NCBI RefSeq assembly: GCF_000423285.1
Contig: NZ_AUHR01000006.1
Coordinates: forward strand, 62,001 to 126,000
Direction: 5' to 3'
Length of the DNA stretch: 64,000 bases
Origin: Laribacter hongkongensis DSM 14985
GTDB lineage: Bacteria > Pseudomonadota > Gammaproteobacteria > Burkholderiales > Aquaspirillaceae
Part shown: in pieces, positions 17,138 to 27,485 of the stretch
Layout: the number at the start of each line of letters is the position of its first letter
How positions within the stretch are numbered: position 1 is the stretch's first letter
Translations under genes and position numbers: made by a program
Notes under the pieces: model-generated
Seen by the model: only the letters and a program-made list of their open reading frames with translations
Database searches by the model: none
What the model was told of the DNA's origin: nothing

Positions 17138-18175
17138 ATGAAACACCTCGCAAAAGCAGGACTCCTCGCCACCCTGACCACACTGGCGTTTCATGCGGGC
17201 AGCGCAGCGGCAGGCCCAGCCAGCCTGCCGGCCTATGGGGCCGATCCGGGACAGACCTCGGTCTCGGGCCTGTCGTCAGGCGCATTCATGGCCGTGCAGT
17301 TGCAGGTAGCCTATTCAGGATCAATTACCGGATCGGGCATCATTGCCGGCGGCCCTTATTACTGTGCGGCCAACAATATCCTGTTTACCGGCATTTGCAT
17401 GGGACAGGTACCGTTCGTCCCGCCCAATCCGGCCCTCATGGCCAGTGCCGCCCGGAACTTTTCAGCCACCGGGCTGATTGATCCCGTCGACAACCTGAAA
17501 AACCGGCGGGTTTACGTCTTTGGCGGCACCAGCGACACCATTGTCCGGCAGCAGGCCGTTGACGCTACGGCCGATTTTTTCCAGCAGGTCGGCATCGGCA
17601 AGGAAAACCTGCAATACGTGAAAGACGTACCGGCCGGTCACGCCGTCATCACGGCCAAGAACGGAAATGACTGCCCGGCCAATGCCGAGCCGTACATCAG
17701 CCACTGCACGGTCAACGGCAAGGGGTACGACCAGGCAGGAGCCATCCTGAGCCACATCTACGGCCCGCTGAATCCGCCGGTCAGCACACCAACGGGAAAA
17801 ACCGTCAGCTTCAACCAGCGGGCTTACGCCGCAGCCGATACCGCCATGGCCGACACGGGTTTCCTGTACATTCCCGAAGCCTGCAATGCCAGCGGATCCC
17901 GCTGCAAGGTGCACGTTGCCCTGCATGGCTGCATGCAGTCTGCCGAATCGGTCGGCGACCGGTTCTACACCAAAACCGGCTACAACAACTGGGCCGACAG
18001 CAACCGGATCCTGGTACTCTATCCCCAAGTCAACAAATCCAGCCTGCCCTACAACCCCAAAGGCTGCTGGGACTGGTGGGGATACACCGGCATGCACTAT
18101 GCCGACAGGCAAAGCCCGCAGATGAACGCCATCAAGGCCATGATCAACCGGCTGACAGAGCAGCCGGCCCGCTGA
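17138..18175 (+). CDS. Secreted PHB-depolymerase-like esterase
   Basis: 345 residues with a Sec signal peptide (hydrophobic core to about residue 20, likely cleavage after the Ala-rich AGSAAA). Alpha/beta-hydrolase resembling the extracellular poly(3-hydroxybutyrate) depolymerase of Penicillium type. A catalytic triad can be placed: Ser46 in the lipase box GLSSG, Asp133 in FGGTSDTIV and His168 in VPAGHAV. The tail has LHGCMQS and the aromatic-rich GCWDWWGYTG, also typical of the family. Several paired cysteines suit an exported protein. The true polymer substrate is not proven. Confidence 0.85.
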   Translation: MKHLAKAGLLATLTTLAFHAGSAAAGPASLPAYGADPGQTSVSGLSSGAFMAVQLQVAYSGSITGSGIIAGGPYYCAANNILFTGICMGQVPFVPPNPALMASAARNFSATGLIDPVDNLKNRRVYVFGGTSDTIVRQQAVDATADFFQQVGIGKENLQYVKDVPAGHAVITAKNGNDCPANAEPYISHCTVNGKGYDQAGAILSHIYGPLNPPVSTPTGKTVSFNQRAYAAADTAMADTGFLYIPEACNASGSRCKVHVALHGCMQSAESVGDRFYTKTGYNNWADSNRILVLYPQVNKSSLPYNPKGCWDWWGYTGMHYADRQSPQMNAIKAMINRLTEQPAR

Positions 18176-18246
18176 ACCCCGGCCCGGTACTCCGGTAAAG
18201 ACGGATTTCCCGCAGTACCGGGCCAGCCATTCCTTGCCTTGTGCAG

Positions 18247-18450
18247 ATGATCAAGAAATTCCCCTTGCACCCCAGACATCCGGAACGGATCTGCTGGGGC
18301 TGCGACAAATACTGCCCCGCCACCGACCTGCAATGCGGCAACGGCTCCGGCCGGACCCAGCATCCGGCCGAAATCCTCGGCGACGACTGGTACGAACACG
18401 GCAACTGGGATCTCGAAGACATTCCGGAACCCGGCAGCAGGGCCGACTAG
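18247..18450 (+). CDS. DUF3079-family small cysteine-rich protein
   Basis: 67 residues from ATG 18247; a GTG at 18241 in the same frame is an alternative. The compact motif FPLHPRHPERICWGCDKYC, followed by CGNGSGRTQHPAE and GDDWYE, is the DUF3079 pattern as recalled from other betaproteobacteria. The CxxC and further cysteines suggest a metal or redox site. The function is unknown. No strong ribosome-binding site. Confidence 0.7.
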   Translation: MIKKFPLHPRHPERICWGCDKYCPATDLQCGNGSGRTQHPAEILGDDWYEHGNWDLEDIPEPGSRAD

Positions 18451-18569
18451 CCCGGGACCAGTGCCGGCCGGACCGGAACCTGTACCGCCAGCAGACAGGC
18501 TGGCGGGCGGTTTCCGCCCGCTCACCCAGCGCAGGATGCCGGCGGCCCGCCGGTATCCTGTGCACGGCA

Positions 18570-20882
18570 TCACACGCCCCGTTGCCGGCGCAATACCCGG
18601 GCGGTTTCCACCATGTTGGCCAGCGCCGGCAACACTTCATTCCACTGGCGGGTTTTCAGGCCGCAATCCGGATTGACCCACAGCCGCTCGGCCGGCACAT
18701 GCTCGGCGGCCTTGTTCATCAGCCCGACCATATGCCCGACCGTCGGAATGTTGGGGGAATGGATGTCGTACACCCCGGGGCCGATCTGGTTCGGATAACG
18801 GAAATGCTCGAACACGTCCAGCAGCTCCATGTCCGAACGCGAGGTTTCGATGGTGATCACGTCGGCATCCATGGCGGCGATCGCAGCAATGATGTCGTTG
18901 AACTCCGAGTAGCACATGTGCGTGTGGATCTGGGTGGTATCGGCCACGCCATTGGCAGTGATGCGGAAGCATTCCACCGCCCACGCCAGATAGCCCTGCC
19001 ACTGCGAGCGGCGCAGCGGCAAGCCTTCGCGCAATGCCGCCTCGTCGATCTGGATGATGCGGACACCGGCCCGCTCCAGGTCCAGCACTTCCTCGCGGAT
19101 CGCCAGCGCCAGCTGCCGGCAGGTCACGGCGCGGGGCTGGTCGTCGCGGACAAACGACCAGTTCAGGATGGTGACCGGGCCGGTCAGCATGCCCTTCACC
19201 GGCTTGTCCGTCAGCGACTGGGCGTAGGTGATCCACTCCACGGTCATGGCCTGCGGCCGCCGGATGTCACCGAACAGGATCGGCGGCTTGACGCAGCGCG
19301 AGCCGTAGGACTGGACCCAGCCAGCCTGGCTGAAAACATACCCCTCCAGTTGCTCGCCGAAGTATTCCACCATGTCGTTGCGCTCGGCCTCGCCATGCAC
19401 CAGCACGTCCAGTTGCAGCGCTTCCTGCTCGCGGACGGCATGGGCGATTTCTGCCTGCATCGCTGCCTTGTAGCCGGATTCATCCAGCCGGCCGGCCTTG
19501 TAGTCGCTGCGGGCCTGCCGGATGGCGGCGGTCTGCGGAAAGGAGCCGATGGTCGTGGTCGGGAACAACGGCAGCTGCAAGTGCCCGGCCTGCCGGGCGG
19601 CACGCTCGGCATACGGGCTGTGCCGCTGGCCCAGTTCAGGCGAAATGGCTGCCAGTGCGGCCTTGACCGCCGGGGCATGCACGCGCGGGGATTGCCGCCG
19701 CGCCTCGATGGCGGCCCGGTTGGCATCCAGTTCGGCCTGCACGCTGGCCCGGCCATGCCGCAGGGCGCCGGCCAGTACGGCCAGTTCGTCCAGCTTCTGC
19801 ACGGCAAACGCCAGCCAGGACCGGACTTCGGCATCCAGCTTTTCTTCGCTGTCGAGGTCGACCGGCACGTGCAGCAGCGAGCATGACGGGGCAATCCACA
19901 GCCGCGGCCCCAGATTGCGGGCCAGCGGTTCCAGCCAGTCGAGCGTGGCGTTCAGGTCGGTTTTCCAGACATTGCGGCCGTTGACCACGCCCAGCGACAC
20001 CACCTTGTGCAGCGGCAGCAGGTTCAGGAGCGGCAGGACATCATCACGCCCGGACACCGCATCCACGTGCAGGCCGGCCACCGGCAGGTTGGCTGCCAGA
20101 TACTTGTTTTCGTGCAAGGCGCCAAAGTAGGTCGCCAGCAGCAGTTTCACCCGGCAGCTTTTCAGGTGGTGGTAGGCCGTGTTGAACGCCTGCTGCCAGT
20201 CGGCCTCCAGCTCGGTTACCAGCAGCGGCTCGTCAATCTGCACCCATTCGGCACCGTGTGCAGCCAGCAGGTCCAGCAGTTCGGCGTAAACCGGCAGCAG
20301 GCGCTCCAGCAGGTCCAGCCGGGCGGAACCGTCCTTGCTCTTGCCGATGGCCAGATAGGTCACCGGGCCGATGATCACCGGTTTGGCCTTGACGCCCAGA
20401 CGGCGCGCCTCGTCCAGCTGGGCCAGCAGACGGCCGGCATTCAGGCTGAAAGTGGTGCCGGCCGTGAATTCGGGGACGATGTAGTGGTAGTTGGTGTCGA
20501 ACCATTTGGTCATCTCGCCCGCCGCCACGCCGGCGCAGCAGCCGGCGTGGGCATCACCGGACGCACTGGCGGAGCGCCCACGCGCCAGCCGGAAATAGTT
20601 GTCCAGCTCGGCGCCATGGAATCCCTGCACCCGCTTGGGCAGGTTGCCGAGGGTAAAGGTCATGTCCAGAACCTGGTCATAAAAGGAAAAGTCGCCGACC
20701 GGCACCCAGTCCAGTGCCGACTGGGCCTGCCAGTGGCGCTGCCGCAGCCCGGCACCAACGTTTTCAAGCTCTGCGAGCGAGGAGCGGCCCTGCCAGTAAG
20801 ATTCCAGAGCAAACTTCAGCTCGCGCTTCGCGCCGATGCGCGGAAAACCCAGGGTATGAACAGTGGTCATGATCGTTGCCAT
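18570..20882 (-). CDS. metE: Cobalamin-independent methionine synthase
   Basis: Up to 770 residues. Transfers the methyl group of 5-methyltetrahydropteroyltri-L-glutamate to homocysteine (EC 2.1.1.14). The C-terminal barrel holds the zinc site with exact E. coli spacing: His655 and Cys657 ([10 protein letters not shown]), Glu679 (TIETSRS) and Cys740 ([10 protein letters not shown]). The N-terminus [13 protein letters not shown] is family-like, so ATG 20870 (four codons in) is an equally good start; neither has a clear Shine-Dalgarno. There is a Gly/Ala/Cys-rich insertion near residue 115 ([21 protein letters not shown]), longer than in E. coli. Divergent from metR. Confidence 0.97.
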   Translation of the reverse strand: MATIMTTVHTLGFPRIGAKRELKFALESYWQGRSSLAELENVGAGLRQRHWQAQSALDWVPVGDFSFYDQVLDMTFTLGNLPKRVQGFHGAELDNYFRLARGRSASASGDAHAGCCAGVAAGEMTKWFDTNYHYIVPEFTAGTTFSLNAGRLLAQLDEARRLGVKAKPVIIGPVTYLAIGKSKDGSARLDLLERLLPVYAELLDLLAAHGAEWVQIDEPLLVTELEADWQQAFNTAYHHLKSCRVKLLLATYFGALHENKYLAANLPVAGLHVDAVSGRDDVLPLLNLLPLHKVVSLGVVNGRNVWKTDLNATLDWLEPLARNLGPRLWIAPSCSLLHVPVDLDSEEKLDAEVRSWLAFAVQKLDELAVLAGALRHGRASVQAELDANRAAIEARRQSPRVHAPAVKAALAAISPELGQRHSPYAERAARQAGHLQLPLFPTTTIGSFPQTAAIRQARSDYKAGRLDESGYKAAMQAEIAHAVREQEALQLDVLVHGEAERNDMVEYFGEQLEGYVFSQAGWVQSYGSRCVKPPILFGDIRRPQAMTVEWITYAQSLTDKPVKGMLTGPVTILNWSFVRDDQPRAVTCRQLALAIREEVLDLERAGVRIIQIDEAALREGLPLRRSQWQGYLAWAVECFRITANGVADTTQIHTHMCYSEFNDIIAAIAAMDADVITIETSRSDMELLDVFEHFRYPNQIGPGVYDIHSPNIPTVGHMVGLMNKAAEHVPAERLWVNPDCGLKTRQWNEVLPALANMVETARVLRRQRGV

Positions 20883-20922
20883 GCAAGGTGGGAGATGGCA
20901 CGATCCTAAAATCGTTGATTCA

Positions 20923-20966
20923 TGAATAAAAATGGTTTTATTTCATTATTCAATGAATTTTATTCA
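20923..20966. promoter_or_regulatory. MetR boxes in the metE-metR control region
   Basis: TGAATTTTATTCA at 20954-20966 is an exact match to the MetR consensus TGAA-N5-TTCA. An upstream inverted pair TGAATAA (20923-20929) and TTATTCA (20946-20952) gives further half-sites. The region is strikingly AT-rich compared with the flanking genes. It would let homocysteine-bound MetR control both divergent genes. Confidence 0.75.
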
Positions 20967-20981
20967 TCAACAGGAACCGCC

Positions 20982-21881
20982 ATGGCCATTCTGGAACGCA
21001 GCCATCTGGCAATCATCCACGCGGTGGAACAGCACGGCTCGCTGACTGCCGCCGCTGACCAGCTGCACCTGACCCAGTCGGCCCTGAGCCACGCCATGCG
21101 CAAGCTGGAAGAACAACTGGGCGTGGCCATCTGGCTGCGCGAAGGCCGCAGCCTGCGTCCGACCCAGGCGGGCGAATACCTGCTGGCCGTGGCCGGCCGC
21201 CTGCTGCCGCAGCTGGAACTGGCGGAAACGCGGCTGCGGCAACTGGCCCAGGGCGAACGGGGCACGCTGCGCATCGGCATGGAATGCCACCCGTGTTACC
21301 AGTGGCTGCTGAAGATCGTGTCGCCGTACCTGGCGGCGTGGCCGGACGTGGATGTCGACGTCAAGCAGAAATTCCAGTTCGGCGGGATCGGCGCCCTGTA
21401 CGGCTACGAGATCGACATGCTGGTGACACCCGACCCGCTGTACCGCCAGGGACTGCTCTTCGAGCCGGTCTTTGACTACGAACAGGTGCTGGTCACCGGT
21501 CCGGCCCATCCCCTGGGTCGCGCCGACTGGGTGGAGCCCGGGCAGCTGGCCGACGAAACGCTGATCACCTACCCGGTGCCGCTGGACCGGCTCGACATCT
21601 ACACCCGCTTCCTGACACCGGCCGGCATCGCGCCCAGACGGCACAAACCGATCGAAACCACCGACATCATGCTGCAAATGGTCGCCAGCGGCCGCGGCGT
21701 GGCCGCCCTGCCGCGCTGGCTGGCGGAGGAATACGCCCGCAAACTGGACCTCGCCGTGGTCAAACTGGGCCGGCACGGCATTCCCAAACAGATTTTCCTC
21801 GGCATCCGCGAAACCGATGCCGGCCTGACCTACCTGCAAGCCTTCATGGCGCTGGCCCGCCAGCCCTTGCCCGCGACATGA
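20982..21881 (+). CDS. metR: LysR-type regulator MetR
   Basis: 299 residues from ATG 20982, with AGGAA upstream; the frame extends back to 20922 through the AT-rich operator. N-terminal winged helix-turn-helix (HGSLTAAADQLHLTQSALSHAMRK family pattern) and a C-terminal effector domain. The effector domain has the MetR-like IGMECHPCYQWLL, FDYEQVLV and LITYPVPLDRLDIY. Activates metE with homocysteine as co-effector in enterobacteria. Divergent position and the MetR boxes support the name. Confidence 0.93.
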   Translation: MAILERSHLAIIHAVEQHGSLTAAADQLHLTQSALSHAMRKLEEQLGVAIWLREGRSLRPTQAGEYLLAVAGRLLPQLELAETRLRQLAQGERGTLRIGMECHPCYQWLLKIVSPYLAAWPDVDVDVKQKFQFGGIGALYGYEIDMLVTPDPLYRQGLLFEPVFDYEQVLVTGPAHPLGRADWVEPGQLADETLITYPVPLDRLDIYTRFLTPAGIAPRRHKPIETTDIMLQMVASGRGVAALPRWLAEEYARKLDLAVVKLGRHGIPKQIFLGIRETDAGLTYLQAFMALARQPLPAT

Positions 21882-22147
21882 GGCAGCCCAGCCAGACGCT
21901 TTCCCGCATCCTGACCTGTCCGGCCTGATGCAGTCCGGCGAGCAACCAGACACGCCGCCCGGCGGCATGGGCCATCCGGTGACACAGCCTGATGTCGTCA
22001 GCGTGTCCGCGAAGCCCTGACCGTCCACCCGCCATCCCGCCACCGCCGGATGCTGCAACACCGGGCCCGAAGCAGCCGGCAAGGCCGCAGGCGAACACTG
22101 GCAAGGTCCTGATCAGGCCAGCCCGCAGGGAAAAGGGGCAGCGACGC

Positions 22148-23071
22148 TTAGCCCGGCTTGCCGGCGGCTGGTACGTCCTCATGCACCTGGTTGCAGCTGT
22201 CCTCCAGGAAATCCAGAAAGGCGCGCACGGCGGCCGACGGCGGGCCTTCGTTTTTGTAAACGGCAAACAGCGGCCAGCTCAGCATGTCCCAGTCCGGCAG
22301 GATGCGCTGCAAACGGCCACTGGTAAGGTCGTCCTTGAGCTGGAGCGCGTAGTCGGCGTAGATGCCCATGCCCTGTCTGGCCAGTGCAAGGCAGGCCTGC
22401 GAATTGTCCAGCGCGATACGGCCCTGCGGCGGAATCTCGATTTCTTCGCCATCCCGGTAGAAATACGCCGGCCAAGCCTTGCGGTCGTAAGGCGTCAGGA
22501 AGTCGATGCGCTGGTGCTGAAGGAGGTCAAGCGGATGCTGCGGCGTGCCGGCACGGGCCAGATAGTCCGGCGCCGCCACCGGCACCAGGGCAAAGGCGCG
22601 CAGCTGGCGATAGCGCGCGGCGGGTTCGATCGGCTCGACGGTGCGCAGGGCCACGTCGATCGGCTCGCGGCTGAGGTTGGTGGCGCGCTCGCTCAGGTGA
22701 ATGATGAGCGACAGGGCCGGATGACGGGCCATGAACTGCGGCAGCCGCGGAATGACCACGGCGTTGGCAAAGCTCTCGGACAGCTCGACGGTCAGCACGC
22801 CACGCACCGGCTGCCGTGACAGGCCGGGCTCCAGCACGCCGTCCATGGCCCGCACCAGCGGCCGCAGCCGGTCAAGCAGCTGCTCGCCCTGCACGGTCTG
22901 CCGGACCTGCCGGGTATTGCGCTCGAACACCCGCAGGCCCAGCTGGCCTTCCAGCCGGGCAACCGACTGGCTGACGGCGCCGGTGCTGAGTTTCAGCGCC
23001 CGGGCGGCGGCGGCGAAGCTGCCCAGTTCGGCCACTTTCAGGGCAATGCGGATCTGGCCAAGCTGGTCCAT
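22148..23071 (-). CDS. LysR-family transcriptional regulator
   Basis: 307 residues. Winged helix-turn-helix at residues ~3-62 (GSFAAAARALKLSTGAVSQSVARLE) and a periplasmic-binding-protein-like effector domain. It is divergent from the MATE exporter gene, with 135 bases between the starts, so it probably controls that gene. The effector is unknown. Confidence 0.9.
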   Translation of the reverse strand: MDQLGQIRIALKVAELGSFAAAARALKLSTGAVSQSVARLEGQLGLRVFERNTRQVRQTVQGEQLLDRLRPLVRAMDGVLEPGLSRQPVRGVLTVELSESFANAVVIPRLPQFMARHPALSLIIHLSERATNLSREPIDVALRTVEPIEPAARYRQLRAFALVPVAAPDYLARAGTPQHPLDLLQHQRIDFLTPYDRKAWPAYFYRDGEEIEIPPQGRIALDNSQACLALARQGMGIYADYALQLKDDLTSGRLQRILPDWDMLSWPLFAVYKNEGPPSAAVRAFLDFLEDSCNQVHEDVPAAGKPG

Positions 23072-23206
23072 TGCTTATGTTTCCTGTGTATTGTCGCCAC
23101 GATTGTTTGGTTTTTCTAAACAGAGCCGGCAGTCCGGCCAAGGGAATGAATCAGGATAATACGGACCGGTCTGCCGCTTTTGGCAGGATTCCGGACATGT
23201 ATTTGT

Positions 23207-24529
23207 ATGCTGTGGCAGTTTGAAAAACCGATCGTGCGGGAATTCATGCACCTGGCCCTGCCGACCGTGCTGGCGGGCTGGGTCTACATCGTTTACACCA
23301 TCACCAGTGGTGTTTTCATCGGCCGCTTTGTCGGCAGTCAGGCGCTGGCAGCGCTGAACCTGATCCTGCCGGTCCTGTACGTACCCTACGCCATCAGCCT
23401 GATGATCGGCATCGGGGCGGCCACACTGATGGCACGCCTGCGTGGCGAAGGAAAGCGCAGCGAGGTCCGCCGGGTCTGCGGGCAGACGCTGGTGCTGCTG
23501 CTGGCCGGCAGCATGCTGCTCAGTGGCGCACTGCTGCTGTGGTCCACGCAGATCGTGGCAGTGCTGGGTGCATCCGGCACGCTGGCGGAACTGGGCGAGG
23601 CGTACCTGCGCCAGTTTGCCCCGTTCGTACTGTGCGCCAGTGCCGTGCCGGCGCTGGAGCTGGTGCTGCGGGTGGAAAGCGCCCGGGCGGCCCGGGTGGG
23701 CCTGCTGGCCATGACGGTCGGGGCCTTCCTGAACGTGGGACTGGATTACCTGCTGATTGCCCGGCTGGGCTGGCAGATGCAGGGGGCGGCGCTGGCGGCA
23801 GGGCTGAGCCTGCTGGCCGTCAGCCTGATCATGCTGGCCTGGGTCTACCGGCCACGGAGCGTGCTGCGTCCGCGGTTCCGCTGGCGCCAGTCCCACGCCG
23901 GCATGATCTGCTACAACGGCCTGTCCGAATTCATGGCAGCCCTGGCGCCGGTGGTGACCATCTACGCCTTCAACCAGGCGGTGCTGACCCAGTTCGGTAC
24001 CAGCGGCCTTGCGGCGTATGCGGTGATCGAGTACATGACGCTGGCAGCCACCGTCACCATGGTCGGGCTGGTGCAGAGCATGCAGCCGATGCTGAGTTAT
24101 TACCGCGGCGCGCAGGCAGCGCGCTCCATCCGGCAGACACTGGTGATCGGCACGCTGGCGGTGGAGGGCTGCGCCATGCTGGTGGCGGCCGGCCTGACGG
24201 GGTTCGCCGACCAGCTGACCCTGCTGTTCCTGCCACAGGGCGGAGGGGCTCAGGTGCTGATTTCGGCGGCCGTGCCGTGGTATGCGCTGGCCTTTCTGCC
24301 CGCTGGCGTCAATCTGGTGATTGCCGGCTACCTGACGGCCATGGAACGGCCGGGGCCGTCACTGGTGATTGCTCTGCTGAGAAGCTGGATCCTGTTGCTG
24401 GGTTTCCTGTGGGGCATGAGCTGGCTGGGCGGCATGGCGATCTGGCTGACCCTGCTGCTGACGGAACTGGCGACCTTGCTGGTGAGCCTGCCCTTGCAGT
24501 ACCGCTACCGAGTCGGTGTCGCGGGTTGA
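23207..24529 (+). CDS. MATE-family multidrug/Na+ efflux transporter
   Basis: About 440 residues from ATG 23207; a TTG at 23180 in frame is possible and the ribosome-binding site is unclear. Twelve membrane segments in two similar halves, as in NorM/DinF proteins. Typical motifs include the N-terminal FMHLALPTVLAGWVYIVYTI and the paired ALNLILP and YAVIEYMTLAAT regions. Exports cationic compounds in exchange for Na+ or H+. The divergent LysR gene is the likely regulator. Confidence 0.9.
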   Translation: MLWQFEKPIVREFMHLALPTVLAGWVYIVYTITSGVFIGRFVGSQALAALNLILPVLYVPYAISLMIGIGAATLMARLRGEGKRSEVRRVCGQTLVLLLAGSMLLSGALLLWSTQIVAVLGASGTLAELGEAYLRQFAPFVLCASAVPALELVLRVESARAARVGLLAMTVGAFLNVGLDYLLIARLGWQMQGAALAAGLSLLAVSLIMLAWVYRPRSVLRPRFRWRQSHAGMICYNGLSEFMAALAPVVTIYAFNQAVLTQFGTSGLAAYAVIEYMTLAATVTMVGLVQSMQPMLSYYRGAQAARSIRQTLVIGTLAVEGCAMLVAAGLTGFADQLTLLFLPQGGGAQVLISAAVPWYALAFLPAGVNLVIAGYLTAMERPGPSLVIALLRSWILLLGFLWGMSWLGGMAIWLTLLLTELATLLVSLPLQYRYRVGVAG

Positions 24530-24833
24530 AGCGGCACAAGGCGGCATGGGTACCGGCCAGGGCTTGCAGCCTGCCGGCCGGCAGACCGGAACCGCCTGCG
24601 CCATGCAACGGCCATGCGGCAGCATCACGCAGGGCAGGATCAGGCCAACCGGTACCGACACCGGCATGAAAATGCTGTTCCCTGCCCGTGCCGCAAGGAA
24701 GCCCGACAGGCAGGGTACAGGTCTTGCAGCACGCATCCGCAGCATGCCGGCCCCGGGTGATGACCCGGCCCTCGGGTAGCAGGACCGGACGGTTTGCAGC
24801 CGGGCGGACTTGCGATGACAAACCAGCGGCAAG
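24530..24833. other. Gene-free gap
   Basis: Around 300 bases between the MATE gene and the tRNA terminator. Only short frames without ribosome-binding sites are present. Nothing recognisable. Confidence 0.4.
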
Positions 24834-24878
24834 AAAAAAGCCGGCAACCCGCAGCCTGCTGCGTCGTTACCGGCTTTT
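24834..24878 (-). terminator. Intrinsic terminator of the intron-containing tRNA
   Basis: AAAAGCCGG / CCGGCTTTT plus AAC / GTT around one mismatch. On the minus strand it is followed by a run of six Us. It begins 9 bases beyond the encoded CCA of the tRNA. The short T-run on the plus side means it might also serve the MATE gene. Confidence 0.85.
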
Positions 24879-24887
24879 GCCTGAAAA

Positions 24888-25217
24888 TGGTGGGCCCCCC
24901 GGGAGTCGAACCCGGCACCAACGGATTATGCTTACCAGCTATGGCTTTCGCCACCCCTTTCGGGTTTGTGGTCTGGACTGTCTCTTGTCTTTACGACCTG
25001 CCCGTACAGTCTCTACACGTTCTCTCTTGCGAGAGCTTCGCTCGGGATTGCCACGCCGCCAAGGCGGCAGAGGTTTCCCCGAATTTGAGCAGTTCTACCA
25101 GGAAGCAGAGTCAACTTGCTCCAAGGCAACCCGTTTTTGCGCCATCCGTACCCTGACGGGCCTTAGGACGGCACAGACTTAAGTCCGCTGCTCTAACCAG
25201 GCATGAGCTAGAGGCCC
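24888..25217 (-). tRNA. ileX: tRNA with CAT anticodon, probably tRNA-Ile2, split by a group I intron
   Basis: 5' exon 25217-25182, 3' exon 24930-24888 with encoded CCA. Spliced, it gives acceptor GGGCCTC / GGGGCCC, D-arm GCTC/GAGC, anticodon stem GCGGA / TCCGT with loop CTCATAA, a 5-base variable loop and T-arm CCGGG-TTCGACT-CCCGG. Base pairs C4-G69 and C5-G68 fit the TilS (lysidine) identity of tRNA-Ile(CAU) and not elongator tRNA-Met. The short variable loop excludes Leu and Ser. The exon boundary is inferred by requiring a 7-base loop, a U at the end of the 5' exon and a terminal intron G. Confidence 0.8.
24931..25181 (-). ncRNA. Group I (IC3-like) self-splicing intron
   Basis: About 251 bases in the anticodon loop between U33 and C34. 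Conserved core elements are readable on the minus strand. The P element is TTCGGGGAAACC (about 25083-25072) and the Q element is CAATCCCGAGC (25050-25040). The R element is GTGTAGAGACTGTACGGGCA (25018-24999), and the S region includes ACAGTCC. P7 forms as GACTGT (25011-25006) with ACAGTC (24981-24976). P2 forms as GCCGTCC with GGATGGC (25172-25166, 25147-25141). The intron ends in G. The core closely resembles cyanobacterial tRNA-Leu introns and the Azoarcus tRNA-Ile intron as recalled. No homing endonuclease is encoded. Confidence 0.9.
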
Positions 25218-25236
25218 TGAAACCGGTGGTGTTGCT

Positions 25237-25354
25237 GCATCCGGTACCCGCACCGGCAGGGTACCGCATCCGTCCGGGCAGCTGCCCGTCAGGACGCCAG
25301 GCTTTGACACCCGGCACCTCGCCCCGGAGAAGACGGTACCGGATGCGGATCCGG
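25237..25354 (-). repeat. Repeated GGTACC/GCATCCG words in the tRNA leader
   Basis: GCATCCGGTACCC (25237-25249), GGGTACCGCATCCG (25259-25272) and GGTACCGGATGCGGATCCGG (25335-25354), plus a 12-bp perfect palindrome GGGCAGCTGCCC (25276-25287). They can pair with one another and lie between the likely tRNA promoter and the tRNA 5' end. The role is unknown. Confidence 0.4.
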
Positions 25355-25384
25355 TCGTCAGCCTTTGCGTGGCGAAGGGTTGCG

Positions 25385-25415
25385 ATTCTAGCAGAAATGC
25401 GTGCCCCTATCGCAA
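25385..25415 (-). promoter_or_regulatory. Extended -10 promoter candidate for the intron-containing tRNA
   Basis: On the minus strand TTGCGA (25415-25410), a 19-base gap, then TAGAAT (25390-25385) preceded by TGC, an extended -10. It is downstream of the rpoD terminator and about 165 bases before the tRNA. Confidence 0.5.
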
Positions 25416-25419
25416 TGGC

Positions 25420-25450
25420 AAAACGGCCCCTCACGAAGAGGAGCCGTTTT
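25420..25450 (-). terminator. Intrinsic terminator of rpoD
   Basis: AAAACGGCCCCTC / GAGGAGCCGTTTT around a 5-base loop (one mismatch), with Us at the 3' side on the minus strand. It starts 16 bases after the rpoD stop. Confidence 0.85.
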
Positions 25451-25466
25451 CATGGGCATGACCGGT

Positions 25467-27416
<1,950 letters not shown>

Positions 27417-27453
27417 CGTGCAATCCTGCAAAATTGAACTGGAAAAACATAAC

Positions 27454-27462
27454 ATTATAACA
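27454..27462 (-). promoter_or_regulatory. Extended -10 promoter of rpoD
   Basis: Minus-strand TGT-TATAAT (27462-27454): a perfect -10 hexamer with the TGn extension, 37 bases upstream of the rpoD start. There is no good -35 at 16-18 bases, as expected for an extended -10 promoter. Confidence 0.65.
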
Positions 27463-27463
27463 C

Positions 27464-27485
27464 AAAAACACCCGGTCAGGGTGTT
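27464..27485 (-). terminator. Terminator overlapping the dnaG stop codon
   Basis: Stem AACACCC / GGGTGTT with the dnaG TGA in the 5-base loop, followed by five Us on the minus strand. It directly abuts the rpoD promoter. Confidence 0.75.

Noticed and set aside
24901-25182. Short open frames overlapping the tRNA and intron
   Set aside because: They coincide with conserved tRNA and ribozyme core sequence; the intron encodes no homing endonuclease.
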